In this document: one piece after another, positions 10,689 to 23,103 of the stretch | How positions within the stretch are numbered: position 1 is the stretch's first letter | Layout of the letters: each line of letters starts with the position of its first letter | NCBI GenBank assembly: GCA_948474755.1 | Contig: CAOLHI010000968.1 | Coordinates: 62,001-126,000 of the forward strand | Direction of reading: 5' to 3' | DNA from: Ctenosaura bakeri | Taxonomy: Eukaryota > Chordata > Lepidosauria > Squamata > Iguanidae | Length of the DNA stretch: 64,000 bases | Program-made: the position numbers and the translations under genes | The notes under the pieces: model-generated | Told to the model about the DNA's origin: nothing | The model's database searches: none | Seen by the model: the letters and a program-made list of their open reading frames with translations, nothing else

Positions 10689-11507
10689 TTAAACTTTGCA
10701 TTCTTGTTTATCTGTGGGAGAACTACTTTCCTGTTGATGGTACCACTGGATAATCTAGAAATATGTTCTCCAATAAACTTTAAGAGATAGCTGTGCTGGG
10801 TTGTATTTGTGACTAATTATGGTGGGATGTTTCCATTTAATCTTGTTTGTTCCTGAAAAGCAATCAAGATATTTAAGATGTGAAAAAAGAATAAAAAGGT
10901 CTACTGATACGGTCTTGGAGGAAATCAGCTATTCAGCATTTTTTTTCATAAACATGGAAAATATAGTCATTACATTTTGTTCACTATTCATTACTTATCA
11001 GGTTAAAATCAAAAGTTATGACAAATTGTCCTTCCTCTTCAGGTTCAAGACATCCCAAGTTCTTTTTACACTTAAATCATTTTTGTATAATAAAACCTGA
11101 TGCTCTCTATGCAACAACAATAATTTTGGAGAATGAGAGGTCTTTTCAGTAGAAACTAAACTCTTGTCCTTAATTACATTTGCTTATTTGGGAGGTTTAG
11201 ATGTGGGGTACTTAGATGACATTTCTTCTCAGAGGAAAAATATTGTCTGGCTCTTCTTCATGTGGATCATGTCAATCCATGCTTTACTATATATTGCTGA
11301 TTGCTTCCTTGTACACCAGTAGGCAGAATTCTAAAGCAGTGGCAAGTAAATTCACAGAGGTCCTTTTCCCATCCTCGAATATTTGAAAATATATGAGACA
11401 TATTCTTAATGGTGAGAGCTTGGTAGCATTCCTGCTGAATTTTTGTTATGTACACATCACTGTGCTTGGTAATTCCACACCACAGCATCTGCCAGACTGA
11501 ATAGGAC
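10689..11507. other. Intronic DNA, nothing recognised
   Basis: AT-rich. The 93-codon frame at 10819-11100 has no family resemblance and is judged chance. Confidence 0.5.
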
Positions 11508-11600
11508 TTGATTCGAAATGCCCCTCCTGCAAACCCTAGGATTCCAAAGGATGTTGAAAGTGGAATAACAGCACTATCATAGTGTAGTGCGGAGATGGCC
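11508..11600. mobile_element. Right-hand part of a palindromic MITE
   Basis: Carries the internal CAAACCCTAGGATTCC motif, the GGATGTTGAAAGTGGAATAA block and the end TAGTGCGGAGATGGCC. The left half is absent. Confidence 0.75.
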
Positions 11601-11705
11601 TCAGATTTCTTGAGATAGTCGTATACACAATTATAGCCCTAGAAAACTTGTTTGATCCCAGATTTTGGGAGAGACTGTTATTCTGGATGACACTCAATGC
11701 TTTTA

Positions 11706-11844
11706 AGATTTGCAGTTTAGGGAGTGGCATTTAGAATTCTCAGCCAGAGAGCTCTTTGGCTTCAGTAAACTACAAACCCCAGAATTCCACAGGATGCTGA
11801 AAGTGGAATAATAGCACTGTAACGGTGTAGTGTGGAAAGGCCCA
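11706..11844. mobile_element. Palindromic MITE, longer variant, left end missing
   Basis: Includes the central block of the long variant (TTTGCAGTTTAGGGAG, TAGAATTCTCAGCCAGAGAG, GGCTTCAGTAAACTACAAAC) and the right arm ending GTAGTGTGGAAAGGCCC. The same central block occurs at 47700-47900 and 61669-61871. Confidence 0.75.
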
Positions 11845-14800
11845 AAGAAAATGTGGGCTGAAAACTAGGAATTGGTTTTGGGGAGTGGGGGTAGAAATAT
11901 TGCAGTATTTAGTTCTGATAGTTCTAAACAAGTTCTTGGGCCCAGAATTCAATGGTACCAGAGACCTTGAAAAGATTGTCTGGTAATGTGTTGAATCTAA
12001 TGCACCCTAAATCTCTGCTAAGGAGTTGACTTGGCTATGAGTTCCCTCAGCAAACCATGTGTGTACTCAAGAGCTATTGTTTCAGTCACAGCATTCCTCA
12101 AGGGTGTCTCCATTCTTGAATTTTGCCATGCTACTGTTAGAATACAGCTTTTGATGTTCACCTGGCACTGTGCTCTGGATGTTAACGACTGTGCTCTGTC
12201 CAAAGCATTCTGTGAAAGAAAGAAATAGAATGGAAGAAATCTTGTTCTCTAGAAAGTGCATCCAGGGAGTCAGCCTCCTACCAAAGATTGTTTTACTTAG
12301 CTCTAGAAGGTTCTTAGTGTTCCTCTGAACAAAAATAGCACCTTTACAAAAGGAAACACAGATGACTGCTTGAAAAAATTACATGTAGCCGGTTTTTCCC
12401 TCTTGTAATAGAAGCTTAGCTTCTGCATTCTGTTTTTTTAGAAGCTGCCTTAAAAATTTCCCTACCTCTTCACTGCCTTCTATAAAATTTATAATTGTCA
12501 TGGTCAACATATGATCTTGGAAATTGGTCTATCTATTTATGTAGAAGGAGCTACCACCCATTCAAGGAATCTTTCCAATGTCCAACTAGATTTAAAGAAG
12601 AGGTGTGGTGGAATTTCTAAAGCTGAAATTATTCCATCTGATCCTTACTCTATGTCCCCCATGATTGCATTCCATGGCATTTTATGTCTTGAAAAGAGGC
12701 AGCTGTGTTTCACTAATCACAATGTGCATGTTAATTCTTCCCATTCATTTCTTGCATATTCTCTGATTGCCTTGTTGTGAACTATTTGGCAGCTGATGTT
12801 CTAAACATTTTAAATGAATATGTAATCTGATAGATACATCACTCTCTCCAGTGCCTAATCTTTTAAATTAGAAAAAGCTTTTATTTATCTATGAATTTAG
12901 ATAGTTTCAGAGGAGGCAGTACATCCTACTAGATGCGTCTTGCTTCATACTGTTTATGTTATCAGTGCTTCATCATTCTATCACTAGAGTGCTGGTATGA
13001 TGAAGTTGAAAATGCAAAGCTTTATTTTTTGCTATGTTTTCTGTGATACAAATAGGCTGTTGCCAAAGGTAAGCATGAAAAAATGCAGAGGTCAATGTGA
13101 CAAAATGAGACAAACTGGACAGTATTGTTTTATACTTTTAGTTTTATGCCCAATTCTCATGCCTTGTGGGACTGCCACAGAGCCCTAAAACTTACCTATC
13201 TTACATCCTAATTATTGGCGTCCAACTCAGTTATTTGTACGTGGCCTGAAGATTTCTATATCTGCTTATACAGAAGAAATTATTCATATGTAGTAATGCT
13301 AGCCTAAACAGTAGGCTAACTAGGGGCCAACTATGAATGATTCCAAGCAAGCAAGCAAGCAAACAAATAATATAGGCATTCAGAATGCATTGAAAGAAAA
13401 ATGACAACAAAAACAAAATGTCAAACAGCATGAAAGTAGAATGCATAAGAATAATTCTCTTCCCAAGTGAACAAACTTCACCTTTAGTCATCACTCGCTT
13501 AATTGTAGTCACTCTCCACAAGGCTTCTGGTGAGCACCTCCCCTTGGCCTTGAGCAGATCCTCACCAGTTCCTGGGCATCTGCTCAGGGCTATTACTATC
13601 ATTCAGAATTTGCCAACTTACCTGTCTCCAGCTGTTCCCAAGAATCTCTAGCATATGACCATGTGAATATTCCCATGGCTAGGAACAATTGTTCAGCTGA
13701 AACATTATTTCTACTGAGGTGGGCCACTCTATTGTGGACCTCAGGGGCTAGCTAGACTGTTGTTGTCTCCCTCCAGTGGCAACAAGATCCCAGCCTGCTG
13801 AATCCCTACCAGTCAGTGAGAGTGACGCTTTTGAGTCTGTGTAGATTGCGGCATCCCTGATCGCTGCTCAATTCTCCTTCCTGCTCATCCACTAATCATT
13901 TACTAATCACTAATACTGGCACCATCCATCAGTACAATATGTACTCTTCTAACTTTGAATTCAGAGTTCTCTCCTTCTTCAGATACCTTGCCAGAATTGG
14001 CACCCTGAATTGTTCTGACTTTCATACTATTTGCCAGGCTCATCATCATTCTGTTGCTCCCAAAACCTACTGTGTGTGTGTGTGCTTCTTCAGCAACCTG
14101 CTACAGCTTCTCAGATGGCCTTGGCCTCTACCTTGGTTGCTGTTATAACAACTGAGACACTGACTTTCTGTCAAGGTCTACATCTCTGAGTCTGGGTTAC
14201 TTGCTTCATTTCTGGATCCTGATATCAGTGTAGATGGGATCTTTTCTTTGAAGAGTATCAAGCTTTATACAGAAAATCATATGCACATACCCAAGTCTGG
14301 AAATGGGAAATTACTGTCCATAAAAAAATCAGTTTTTTCAACTTGTTCATACAGATGCTTATGTTATTCTCACCACTCACATGTAGCCATCCCTGTTAGA
14401 GACTACAAACAGATGTGGGATAAACGAGCAGCCATAGTGCTCACTTCTAGAAGGCTGGGGAAGTTTTATAAACTTCAAAGCAATAACAAAATCTTCCTGC
14501 TTAGAAATCCTACCCCAAATTCTATTAGAGAATTGGAGAACAAGGCCCAACAGAATCCTAACTCAGATCAGAAGGAGTGGAACAGCCATAAGCTAGACAT
14601 TAAAAATTGAAACTTATTCCACAATTGTCTTTCACTTCACATTGTAAATTACCAGCCATGGATATCAGCATTTCCTCTGGGGAAAAGTTTCAGCAACTGT
14701 CTTCTGGATGACAAGAAAGAATTGGCATGAGAATTCTAGCGTGGAGCTTGACACTTAGCAAAATTGTATTTGTGCTTTTCATTACATGGTGAATTGTAGT

Positions 14801-15737
14801 TCCAAAATTTTGGTGGCCTCCGTTGTCCTCCAGTGTTATGCATGCTCCAGTCATTGATACTCATCCACTCCTCCATCCCTTCTTGTACTTAAGGTCTTTT
14901 CTTTGATAGCAGGGCACTGTTTAGTATCAGGACTGATGATACTCATCCCCACCTCAGCACATTTTTTATTATTAGAAAAACTATATATAACTACCAAGTC
15001 ACAACAACACTGGTAGAAAGGCACACTCTGCCACACAGCAGCTCAGTTTTCCTAACAATCCTTCTTTCTCAGTACAAATAGATTTTTTTTTCCTACCACA
15101 AAGCTCTGAATTCCTGCAACAGGGCTCTAAGCATCATCCCTGATTGCACTCAACCATATCTACGTCTCAGAATCTCACTTAAACTCCCTGTTTAAGAGCA
15201 TCATTTGAGTAATTCTTGGTTAGAAAAAAGTTGGATGCTGAACATTGCTCACATGAATTATGTAATTAAAATTTTCATTCTTTTTTAGCTGCCAATATTG
15301 TCACACCCTCATCTCCTCCTTTAGAGAGAGGAATTCCCATGTTATTCACTTGTGCTCTTCATCACAGGTGGGCAATAGCACCACACCTAAGTTGCAGAAT
15401 TCCTTATCGTACTCGAAGTATTTTGGTCTCTAGGAAGGTTAGGAACCTTCAACTTATTCAGGTCTTTGAATACAAAACGTTCAGAAAAATTAATAAATTC
15501 CACTATTCTACTTTTCCATGTTGGGACATACTTTTCTTCAACAGAGTTGAAATATTCCTGTTTTCACATTTCCAGTTGGCTCAAACATTGCTTTTTTTCA
15601 CTGTGCCTTGGAGAATTATGGTTTTTGGTCTAGAATTCTGCTGTTTGAGTTGGCCACAGCTCCCATTCAAGGAGGAGCATTGCATCTTTTATGTCATTTG
15701 TCAAGAAATGATTATTCCTGAATTTTGCCAAGTCACT
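11845..15737. other. Intronic DNA, nothing recognised
   Basis: About 3.9 kb with no exon, SINE or LINE that I can name. Short open frames (for example 13231-13602 and 14248-14610) lack family motifs and conserved splice context. Confidence 0.45.
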
Positions 15738-16169
15738 GGCCCTTTTCATACACCAGTCCTGTTGCAAAATGGCCTTGGGAGCTTCGCACGATTGCGAGGA
15801 CCATTTCACATGACGTCCTTGCAATCACGTGATGCTCCCGAGGCCAGTAGGCGGTGATCACTCATTATATCATTTTCAGCTTGTTGCTGAAAATGATGTG
15901 CAATCGTGTGTCGCTCCCAGGCCCCACACCCACTCACCTTGTGTGCGGAGCCTCCGGATGCAAAGCTATCATGCTTCCTCCCTCAGTGCAGCCTGGCAAA
16001 GTACCTGGTTGCGCTGTGGAGGGAAGAGATGGAGCGCTCATGCTTCCTTCCAGCCAGCACGGAGCTGGTGCGGAGGGGAAGCCGAGGGGACACAAGTGCT
16101 TCTCGGAAGAGGCTTCTTGCATGTTTCCCTCATGATGCCAGTGACACCAGGTAAGGTGCGAAAAGGGCC
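15738..16169. mobile_element. GC-rich TIR element, family 2, copy 1
   Basis: The ends are inverted: GGCCCTTTTCATAC on the left and GTGCGAAAAGGGCC on the right. The interior is GC- and CpG-rich, unlike the flanks. An inverted relative lies at 29835-30250: it shares the CACCTTACC sub-terminal block next to the end and the CATGCTTCC/GCAGCCTGG-type interior. ACT flanks both ends, possibly a 3-bp target duplication. The open frames here come from the high GC content, not from a gene. Confidence 0.7.
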
Positions 16170-17257
16170 ACTGTCTGGTTGCATCCCCCAATGTTCATCA
16201 CACATTTTGCACTAGGTGTTCAGGAATAAACAAAGATCTCTTTGGAAAGACTATGATACTAGTGGATGCCTAAGGACAGGTGTCTCATTTTCAGGTGAGA
16301 AGGCTTGCTAGTCTTCCATATGTGGGAGGCTTCCCAGAAACTGTGAAAAAGAAAGATAAATTGCCTATTGGTAATAGTAGTTTTTCTAATGACTATCTGC
16401 AGATGTCTCTCAGTTTGTGATTTCTTTGTGGGCTGATAAGGTGGTTCATTAGCAACTGACTGCAATCTCTACTGAAAAACATGCTTTGATTCATTTCAGT
16501 ACTTCTTGATTCTAGTGTCAGCAGCACCTGATAGTACTTTCTACTCTGGATTTGCAGGCTTAAATTCAATCGCTAGTTCCAGTAGAACGAATGTGTTACT
16601 GTATGGTAACACTGAATGTGTTACTATATTGTAAACTAATGTGTATGATTAAGTGGATCTACTCTAGTTAGAACTAGCAATTGGATTAAGGCCACATGTT
16701 AGAAACTAGTAGATGAAGATGTGCTGTCATGATCTAGGTTCCTGATTTTCCTGACCACTAGAATAGCCTTAAATTAGTTTGTGATGGAACTGATATGATA
16801 GATGTTTGTGATTTTGTTTTATTATTAATTATAACTTGTAAATATTCAGAATGGGTTTATTTTATCATGCACATATTCTATAAGCTTTAAATTTCTATGA
16901 ATTTAAATGGTAGTAAATAATTGCAACATTCACAGCAATTTTACAAAAGATGGGCTTCAGAATGGGATTTAACTGATGTAGAAAGAGGAAGTAAAAATGT
17001 GAAGGAGAGAATGTGGAACTTCTCTTATTATACTGGTATATCAACATGCATAGTGAATTTGCATGCATGTGCATCCAGGCCATATTTTGTAATTGAAACA
17101 TACATTCATCCTCTCTCTGTCTCTTTTTATCTCCCTTCAGGCCATGCCATGTGCATGCACATGAATTAAATGAGGATCTTTGGGGTAACTCCAAAATTAA
17201 ATAAATTAGATGAATTGAGATATGGTTATTTGACTTGCCTGTTTGTTTTAACTACAG
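16170..17257. other. ANKS1B: Intronic DNA ending in a splice acceptor
   Basis: No repeat family is recognised. It ends TGTTTGTTTTAACTACAG directly before the next exon. Confidence 0.55.
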
Positions 17258-17383
17258 AGTATATAGAAACAGGAAATTCAGCAGCTCCAGAGGAACCCGT
17301 ACAAGAATGTCCAGTGACAGATCATCAAGATCACCAGTCCTGTGTTCTGTTTCCAGAGGCTTCTCCCACACAAACAGCTAAAA
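17258..17383 (+). CDS. ANKS1B: ANKS1B exon, linker after the ankyrin repeats (126 nt)
   Basis: Starts AG, which joins the G at 10139 to make GAG (Glu), then encodes YIETGNSAAPEEPVQECPVT, continues to EASPTQTAK and ends with one base of a serine codon. The core EEPVQE and the start EY match vertebrate ANKS1B; the middle, rich in D, H, Q, C and P, has diverged, as expected for an unstructured linker. No domain is visible. The acceptor is strong (TTTTAACTACAG) and the donor TAAA|GTAAAT is fair. Phase agrees on both sides, and the next exon begins GT, giving AGT (Ser). The identification rests on the anchors at its edges and its position in exon order. Confidence 0.88.
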
Positions 17384-18594
17384 GTAAATATTCTATTATC
17401 TATGAACAGATACATATCAAAATGTGCTGAAGATATAATGAAAAGCCTAATTACTGTGATATTTTGCTTCTTACTTACACTACTCTATCCTCAGTAACTA
17501 TTGAGATTCTTGCTTATTTGTAATGCTGAAGTATATGAATGAGATAATGAATACTTCCTCCAGTTTTATCAAGAATGCTAGTAAAATGTGTAGTGGTTGT
17601 TTGAGGGTCATGCTTTATCAGTGCTGTCAGCAGCTTCTTCATTTGTCAAAATTAAGGCATTCTTTTAAGCCTCAGCTTAAAAAGCATTGGTGAGAAATGG
17701 AGAACTATTTGGCAAAGGTGGATTAAGGTTGCCAACAAAATATGCAATCAAGGTTGGTTTATCAGTGGTTTATCACTGGCTAGGTGCCCAGTACTGAACA
17801 AAATTGGTGTAGCTTCTTTCTCACTTACTGTCTTAAAATGTTTCTGTTGTCATCAATATTTTGTTACTTGAGTAAAAAAATCCATGGGGTCAGGCTGTTA
17901 GTTCCAATGAATTTACAGGGCTAAAATGTTTTTATGCACATGCTGTTTATTGTGCCTTGCAATTAGTTCATTCTTTCATTCATATTTAACTTCTAGGCCA
18001 ACACTCTTAGAATGTGTCACGCATGTGCACAAAGGAGGAGGGCTGTTTTTGGAATTGCTTCAGGGCCCCAGCTTTGTGTACCGTATGTGTTTCTCTCAGC
18101 ACCAAACAATGCATCCTGTTAGCACAAAGGATTAAGGTGTTGAGATTGCAGTACCCATCTCTTTCTTCTGTGTCGTTAATCACATTCAGAATTCAAACAT
18201 TTCCAGTGGACATTCTGCTGTTCTGAAACCAGCAACAACAGTTACAGTTAACACTTTTGACCTACAGACCCTGCAATGTAGTTCTGGCAGGGATGCTGAA
18301 AGAGTCAGAAAAAAATCCCCCTTAGTTGTTGATTAAATGAGAAAAGATATAAGAACTTCTTCAGCCTAGGTCTCCTTCATAATAAAAAATATGTACATTG
18401 CAATGTTTCCAAAATAGCAATAAGGCATAGTCAAAATTCATGACATGAAAGGTTGATAATCAAGAAATAGCTATTAACAAATCTGTGTTCTACCTAAATA
18501 ACAAATGAAAGTATTGGTTTCAGTTACCTTAGTCATGTGTTTGTCTGCTAAGTTAACATATCGTCCACATTCATAAATTACATGGTGCATACAT
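17384..18594. other. Intronic DNA, nothing recognised
   Basis: No exon or repeat family is identified in this part of the 2.6-kb intron. Confidence 0.5.
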
Positions 18595-18852
18595 TTCTGT
18601 CTTTATGAAGGGTCCACCCTCCAAAATAAGGGAAATTTTGGTCTCTTGTTCAGTCTATCTGAAAGAAAAAAACTTTCCAATTCTCAAATAGGGGATATCC
18701 TTTATAATAAATAATAAATAAATAAAATAAATAATAAATAAATAATAAATCCTTTATAATAAAGGATATCTGCCAGTACTGTAGAGGACCAGCTTTTTGG
18801 CCTTCAAATGAGGGACATCCCTTATAATAAGTGATACCTGACAGCCCTAGTA
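18595..18852 (-). mobile_element. Unclassified dispersed repeat with an AT-rich microsatellite
   Basis: Two similar modules sit on the minus strand: one reading GGATATCCCCTATTTGAGAA then GGAAAGTTTTTTTC, the other AGGGATGTCCCTCATTTGAA. An (AAT/AAAT)n run (about 18708-18752) separates them. The sequence at 33926-34010 matches on the plus strand (GGGGATGTCCCCTATTTGAT, then AGAAAGTTTTTCC). The family is not recognised. Confidence 0.55.
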
Positions 18853-18929
18853 AATAGAAATCTGGATGCATAAATATTTTTACATTCACTTTCATATAAT
18901 TTTGGAAGTGTTAATCAGCAACTTGACTT

Positions 18930-19330
18930 GATGTATCATTATACAGGAAGAGGTGGCAGCATAAAACTCAGATTTGTGGCAGAGAACCATACACAACAAA
19001 TACACAGAACCATATACAACAAGTACAATACCTTGGCATAAATCTTGAGCAGCCACTGCAATTTTGTTTTGGGGGTACTCAGTAGTTGTAGATGGCAGCA
19101 CAAAACTGAGGTTTGAGGTAGGAAACTATACAGAATTCTTACAAAAGTTTGGCAAAGATTTGGAGAAAATATGACAGTGGCGTGTTTTTTGGTGTTAACT
19201 AGGAACTGAGTGGATATGTCAATGCACCCTTGTGGATGGCAGTACAGGACTCAGAGTTTGTGGAAAAAACTTACAAAACTGTTTCAAAACTTTGGTACAG
19301 CTTATGGGAAGATCATTATTTTGTGGATTC
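18930..19330 (+). repeat. Diverged tandem repeat, unit about 140 bp, nearly three units
   Basis: Unit starts are marked by GGTGGCAGCATAAAACTCAG (18952), GATGGCAGCACAAAACTGAG (19091) and GATGGCAGTACAGGACTCAG (19235), spaced 139 and 144 bases. Each is followed by a TTTGTGG or TTTGAGG step, an ACTATAC- or ACTTAC-like step and a TTTGG or CTTGGCA block. No long open frame runs through it. Confidence 0.75.
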
Positions 19331-19951
19331 ATATTTAACAAAACTTTGAAACTCATTTGTTCCATTTTGGGAAAACCTCATTCTTCTGTTGGTCAATAGG
19401 ATAATGAAACACATGATCTTAAGTGTGGAAATCAATATAACGAACAATGTCTTTACTGATTCAAAAGTGAAGCCAATGCAGCCAGCCATCTTAGGAATTC
19501 TGAAATTAGGGAAAGAGAATAATATGTTGAATCAGGACGAACAGTGACTCATTTTAATGGTGGATTTATGTGGACTTAACTCCCAGAATGTACATGAAAG
19601 CAGATCTAAAAGTCTATAAATAAAAAATATTCTCTGAACAGTTTCCATGTTTCTTCTGCCAGCAACTACCATGTATGAGAGACCATGTCTCAGATCACGG
19701 TACACAATTTTTATTCATCATCACTAGCATAAGAGGTGTTGTCTTTTCAGTATATATTGCAGGGATAAAATACAGATGTCGCAAGTGGAAAGACTCAGGT
19801 AGAAGAAAGGGGGAAAATTACCTCAAGATTCCAGCTTTTAAATTATTTCTAGGATGGGATCACTATTAACAAAACATTTGTGGCATAATTTTGGGGGGAT
19901 TACTTTCCTTGGTCTATTATTCTGACTCATGTTATTTTGCTTTTTCTTAAG
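19331..19951. other. ANKS1B: Intronic DNA ending in a splice acceptor
   Basis: No repeat family is recognised. It ends TTTTGCTTTTTCTTAAG, a strong polypyrimidine tract and AG. Confidence 0.55.
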
Positions 19952-20127
19952 GTGAAGCTGTGACTGGGGAGTTATCAAAACTATTGGATGAAATCAAACT
20001 TTGCCAAGAAAAGGATTATTCTTTGGAAGAGCTGTGCCATACTCTATCAGACCACTATCTAGATAATGATAGTAAGGCATCAGAAGAAGAACCTGTGATG
20101 AATGGAAGCCAAGCCAAATCTACTGGA
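19952..20127 (+). CDS. ANKS1B: ANKS1B exon, conserved helical linker (176 nt)
   Basis: Starts GT, completing a serine codon, then encodes 58 residues including TGELSKLLDEIKLCQEKDYS, ELCHTLSDHYLD and NGSQAKSTG. This stretch is nearly identical to vertebrate ANKS1B as I recall it and is predicted mostly helical with acidic patches (SKASEEEP). No catalytic motif is present. It lies between the ankyrin block and the SAM domains and probably serves protein contacts. The acceptor is strong; the donor TGGA|GTAAGT is the consensus. The exon ends in phase 0, matching the phase-0 start of the exon at 47415 after a 27.3-kb intron. Confidence 0.94.
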
Positions 20128-20292
20128 GTAAGTGAGACAACTTATCATCTGTCTGTTAACAAAATTGTAAAATTCTGTTACAAAGCGCTAAATGTTAGTC
20201 CTCTCCAGAGTAGACCCATTAAAAAAATGGGACATGGTGGTCATAACTAATTTAAGTTAAATTAATTTCAGTGGGTCTACTGTACAAAAGAA

Positions 20293-20530
20293 GAGAGCCA
20301 GCACGATGTAATGGTCTGAGTGTTGGACTTAAGACTCTTGAAGACCAAAGTTCAAATCCCCACTAGGTTGTGGGATCCCACTAGGTGATCTTGTGCAATT
20401 CATACTCTTGGCCTCAGAGGAAGACAAGGGTAAAACCTCTCTGAATGATTTCTGCCAAGAAAACCCCATGATAACTTGGCCTTAGGGTCACCATAAGTTA
20501 GAAATGATTTGAAGGCACATACAACAACAA
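20293..20530 (+). mobile_element. Sauria SINE, plus strand, near full length
   Basis: The tRNA-like head starts GAGCCAGCACGATGTAATGG (A-box region), with a B box at AGTTCAAATCCCC near 20350. The middle reads GGCCTCAGAGGAAGACAAGG and the Bov-B-type tail CTTAGGGTCACCATAAGTTA, ending in (ACA)n. It begins 165 bases after the ANKS1B exon at 19952-20127. Confidence 0.88.
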
Positions 20531-23103
20531 CTTGTACATAGAACCAGAGTAAATTTTGCTCATAAATGCATTATTTATTAGAATGTCTATATCCTGCAAC
20601 ACTTCAGGTGCCTTAAAATATACTCAAAATCATGCCATCTTCTCCAAGAGTAATGAATTGCTTGCTACAGTTGTATAGCGGTTCCTTGACTCCGTAAAGA
20701 AAGGCAGTTGTTGTATCATTAGATTAAAAAAAAAGCATAGAATTACAAAACCTTTTGAAGCTGAGTGCAACTTCCAAACTTCTCCTGCTTTTCTGGATTC
20801 ATACCTTCCTTTCACATTCAAAAGCAACTGCTGGAGGATGATCAAATGCCTGCATGTTTCAGCCATCCTTGATTTTTATGTCACAGGGAGCTTAGTAGGT
20901 GTTAGAAGCACTTCCAAGAATTAGTTGAATAGCAGGAGCAAGTCCAATAAGAAGTTATATAGTAGAACAATTTCTGTTGTGTTAAGGCTTAGAGAAGTTC
21001 CGAAAGCATAAAGATATTTCGTTAAATTCCAACACTTTCTGAGGCTGTGAACACAAGGGTACATATATGTGTACACATGTGTGTATATAAAGTGGACAGA
21101 GAAATGATGGGCTAAGGAGGATTATGATTAAGCAGTAGGTAATATTATATCAGACAGTTGTAGTCAGATGTTTTCACAAATTTACCAGAGATTTAAAAAA
21201 TAAATTTAGTCAAATCCATTTGTCATTTAAAAACACAGCTCTAATCGTTTTTGGAAACACTTTGAGTGGTTATGTAAGGATCTATAACAGCAAGTAATCT
21301 GTACATTTGCTAAAAAAACAAACAAACAAGAAACCCTCTAGTAGATATTTCTTTCATGAAAGGTATAAGATTTTTTTTTCTGGAACCAGCAATATAAATC
21401 ACAGAACAATATATGGTGCAGAATATCTAGTATCTGAGTGTCCCACAATAGGAATATAAAGATTCATTTATTATCTTCTTTACTTATTTCATTCTCCCCA
21501 CTGAGATTATGAGAGGTTTTTTTTTTTTTGTATATTTCACATTTTGGAACCTTTTGCTGAAATTTTACAAAACTTTTTAAACACAATTGATTATGTGCAA
21601 ATACCTTTTTGTGCAAAAACAAGTTTGATTGTGAAAAATGCAATGTTCTGTGCAAAAATTCCTTTAGAATTTTTCCTAAAAAGTGCTGAAATGCAAAAAA
21701 TCTCACTGTAGTTTACTTCCCCCCCCCACAAAAGAGTGGCTCAACCTATCAAGACACCTTTATTCATCGAGGAAAAGAAAATCTGGGAATATTATTTACA
21801 TCATTACCTCACAAATCCAAAGATATTGAGATACTTGTATACCTCTTTTCCAGCTATAATGAAGGCACAGTTTGGAAACGTATTTCTATAAATACCTTTC
21901 TTGACTCCAAATAAGACCAGCGACTGAAATAATGATAGAGATCTCATTTGAAAAGATGGTACCACCTACTGAATCCTGGTTTTTTTAATAATTTCCTCAC
22001 CTCTATTAGCATCCTGTAAATGTAACTAATCCTTAATATTGGCCTTCTGTTCACTTAAGTGAGAGTGAAAATGAGTCCTTTGTCTGAGATGAAGGTAGAA
22101 TAGGGCCTTGAAGTCCATCTTCTGCATGCAGCCTACGTATATTTCTTACAAGAGAAGTAAGAAATTCTCATAATGTCAGATTTCTAAAACTTAGCATTTG
22201 ACAAGTCGTTCCTTTGTTATGGTAGGTATATCAGCAGAATGTTTAGCCAGTTAGATTTTTTTCAGTACTTGTTTTCCAATAGATGGCAGTCTGGTTCAAT
22301 AATTTGAAGAAAGCACCAGCCATTTTAAAGAAGTTTCTTTTAAATGTACATGTATTTCTCTGCTACACAGAATTAGTAGCAAAATATTGAAAAAGTGAGA
22401 TTTCCTATTATATTAACACGTGTGGTTAATATTAAACAAAGTAACCAAAATGCTGGAAAGAAAATTACATACAGGAGTGATCGGTTAAGAAATCCAAACA
22501 AACAGAGGAAGAGGATATTAGCTCAACTGTCACAGGGAGCTAAGAGATTTTCAGGGAAACTAACTGGGCAATCCCATCTAGTGAGGGGCCAGCTGAGAAG
22601 CCATAAAGAGTGGTATATGTGCTGGCAGCTGACTAACAGAGACTGCTAGAAAGCCTGCTGACACTGAGGAGCATATGTAGCATTTTAGGAACAACCATAA
22701 TACAGATACCCTTCGTACTGCAGACATCCACAAAATTGGCCTGAAATAACTGCACTTTCAGACTAATGTAGTTATTTCTTTCCGATTGTATTCAAAAAAG
22801 CAGGACATGAAAAATTCCACCTGACCGCCTGTCCTGGCATCTGTGAGCAGATGAGCTATGGGTATGGTACTTTTTCTGCCTTGTAACCTCACTCTTTCTG
22901 AATAGCGTTGCTCTGTAATAGAAGACAAGGCTCACATTCCAGGCTTTCTGGAGCCCTGAAAACAGGAGTCATCTGACTCTTGGTCCCACTTGTTTCTTCC
23001 AATAGCAAAATGGATGGTCTGTTCGACCCAGTAAGATAGGCAAACAGAAAAGTGCTTCTGAATGTCTGGGGAAAGACTATATATGCTGGGAAATACTGTT
23101 TTT
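20531..23103. other. Intronic DNA, nothing recognised
   Basis: About 2.6 kb of AT-rich DNA with T-runs near 21369 and 21517 and a C-run at 21720. No exon or named repeat. Confidence 0.45.

Noticed and set aside
15339..15857. 172-codon plus-strand frame
   Set aside because: No domain, no codon-use signal, runs into a transposon end, and no splice relation to ANKS1B.
18930..19330. CRISPR-like array
   Set aside because: Units are about 140 bp, diverged throughout, with no short identical repeats and unique spacers; the DNA is vertebrate.
20293..20370. tRNA gene
   Set aside because: Pol III boxes are present but no cloverleaf; the body and tail are those of a Sauria SINE.
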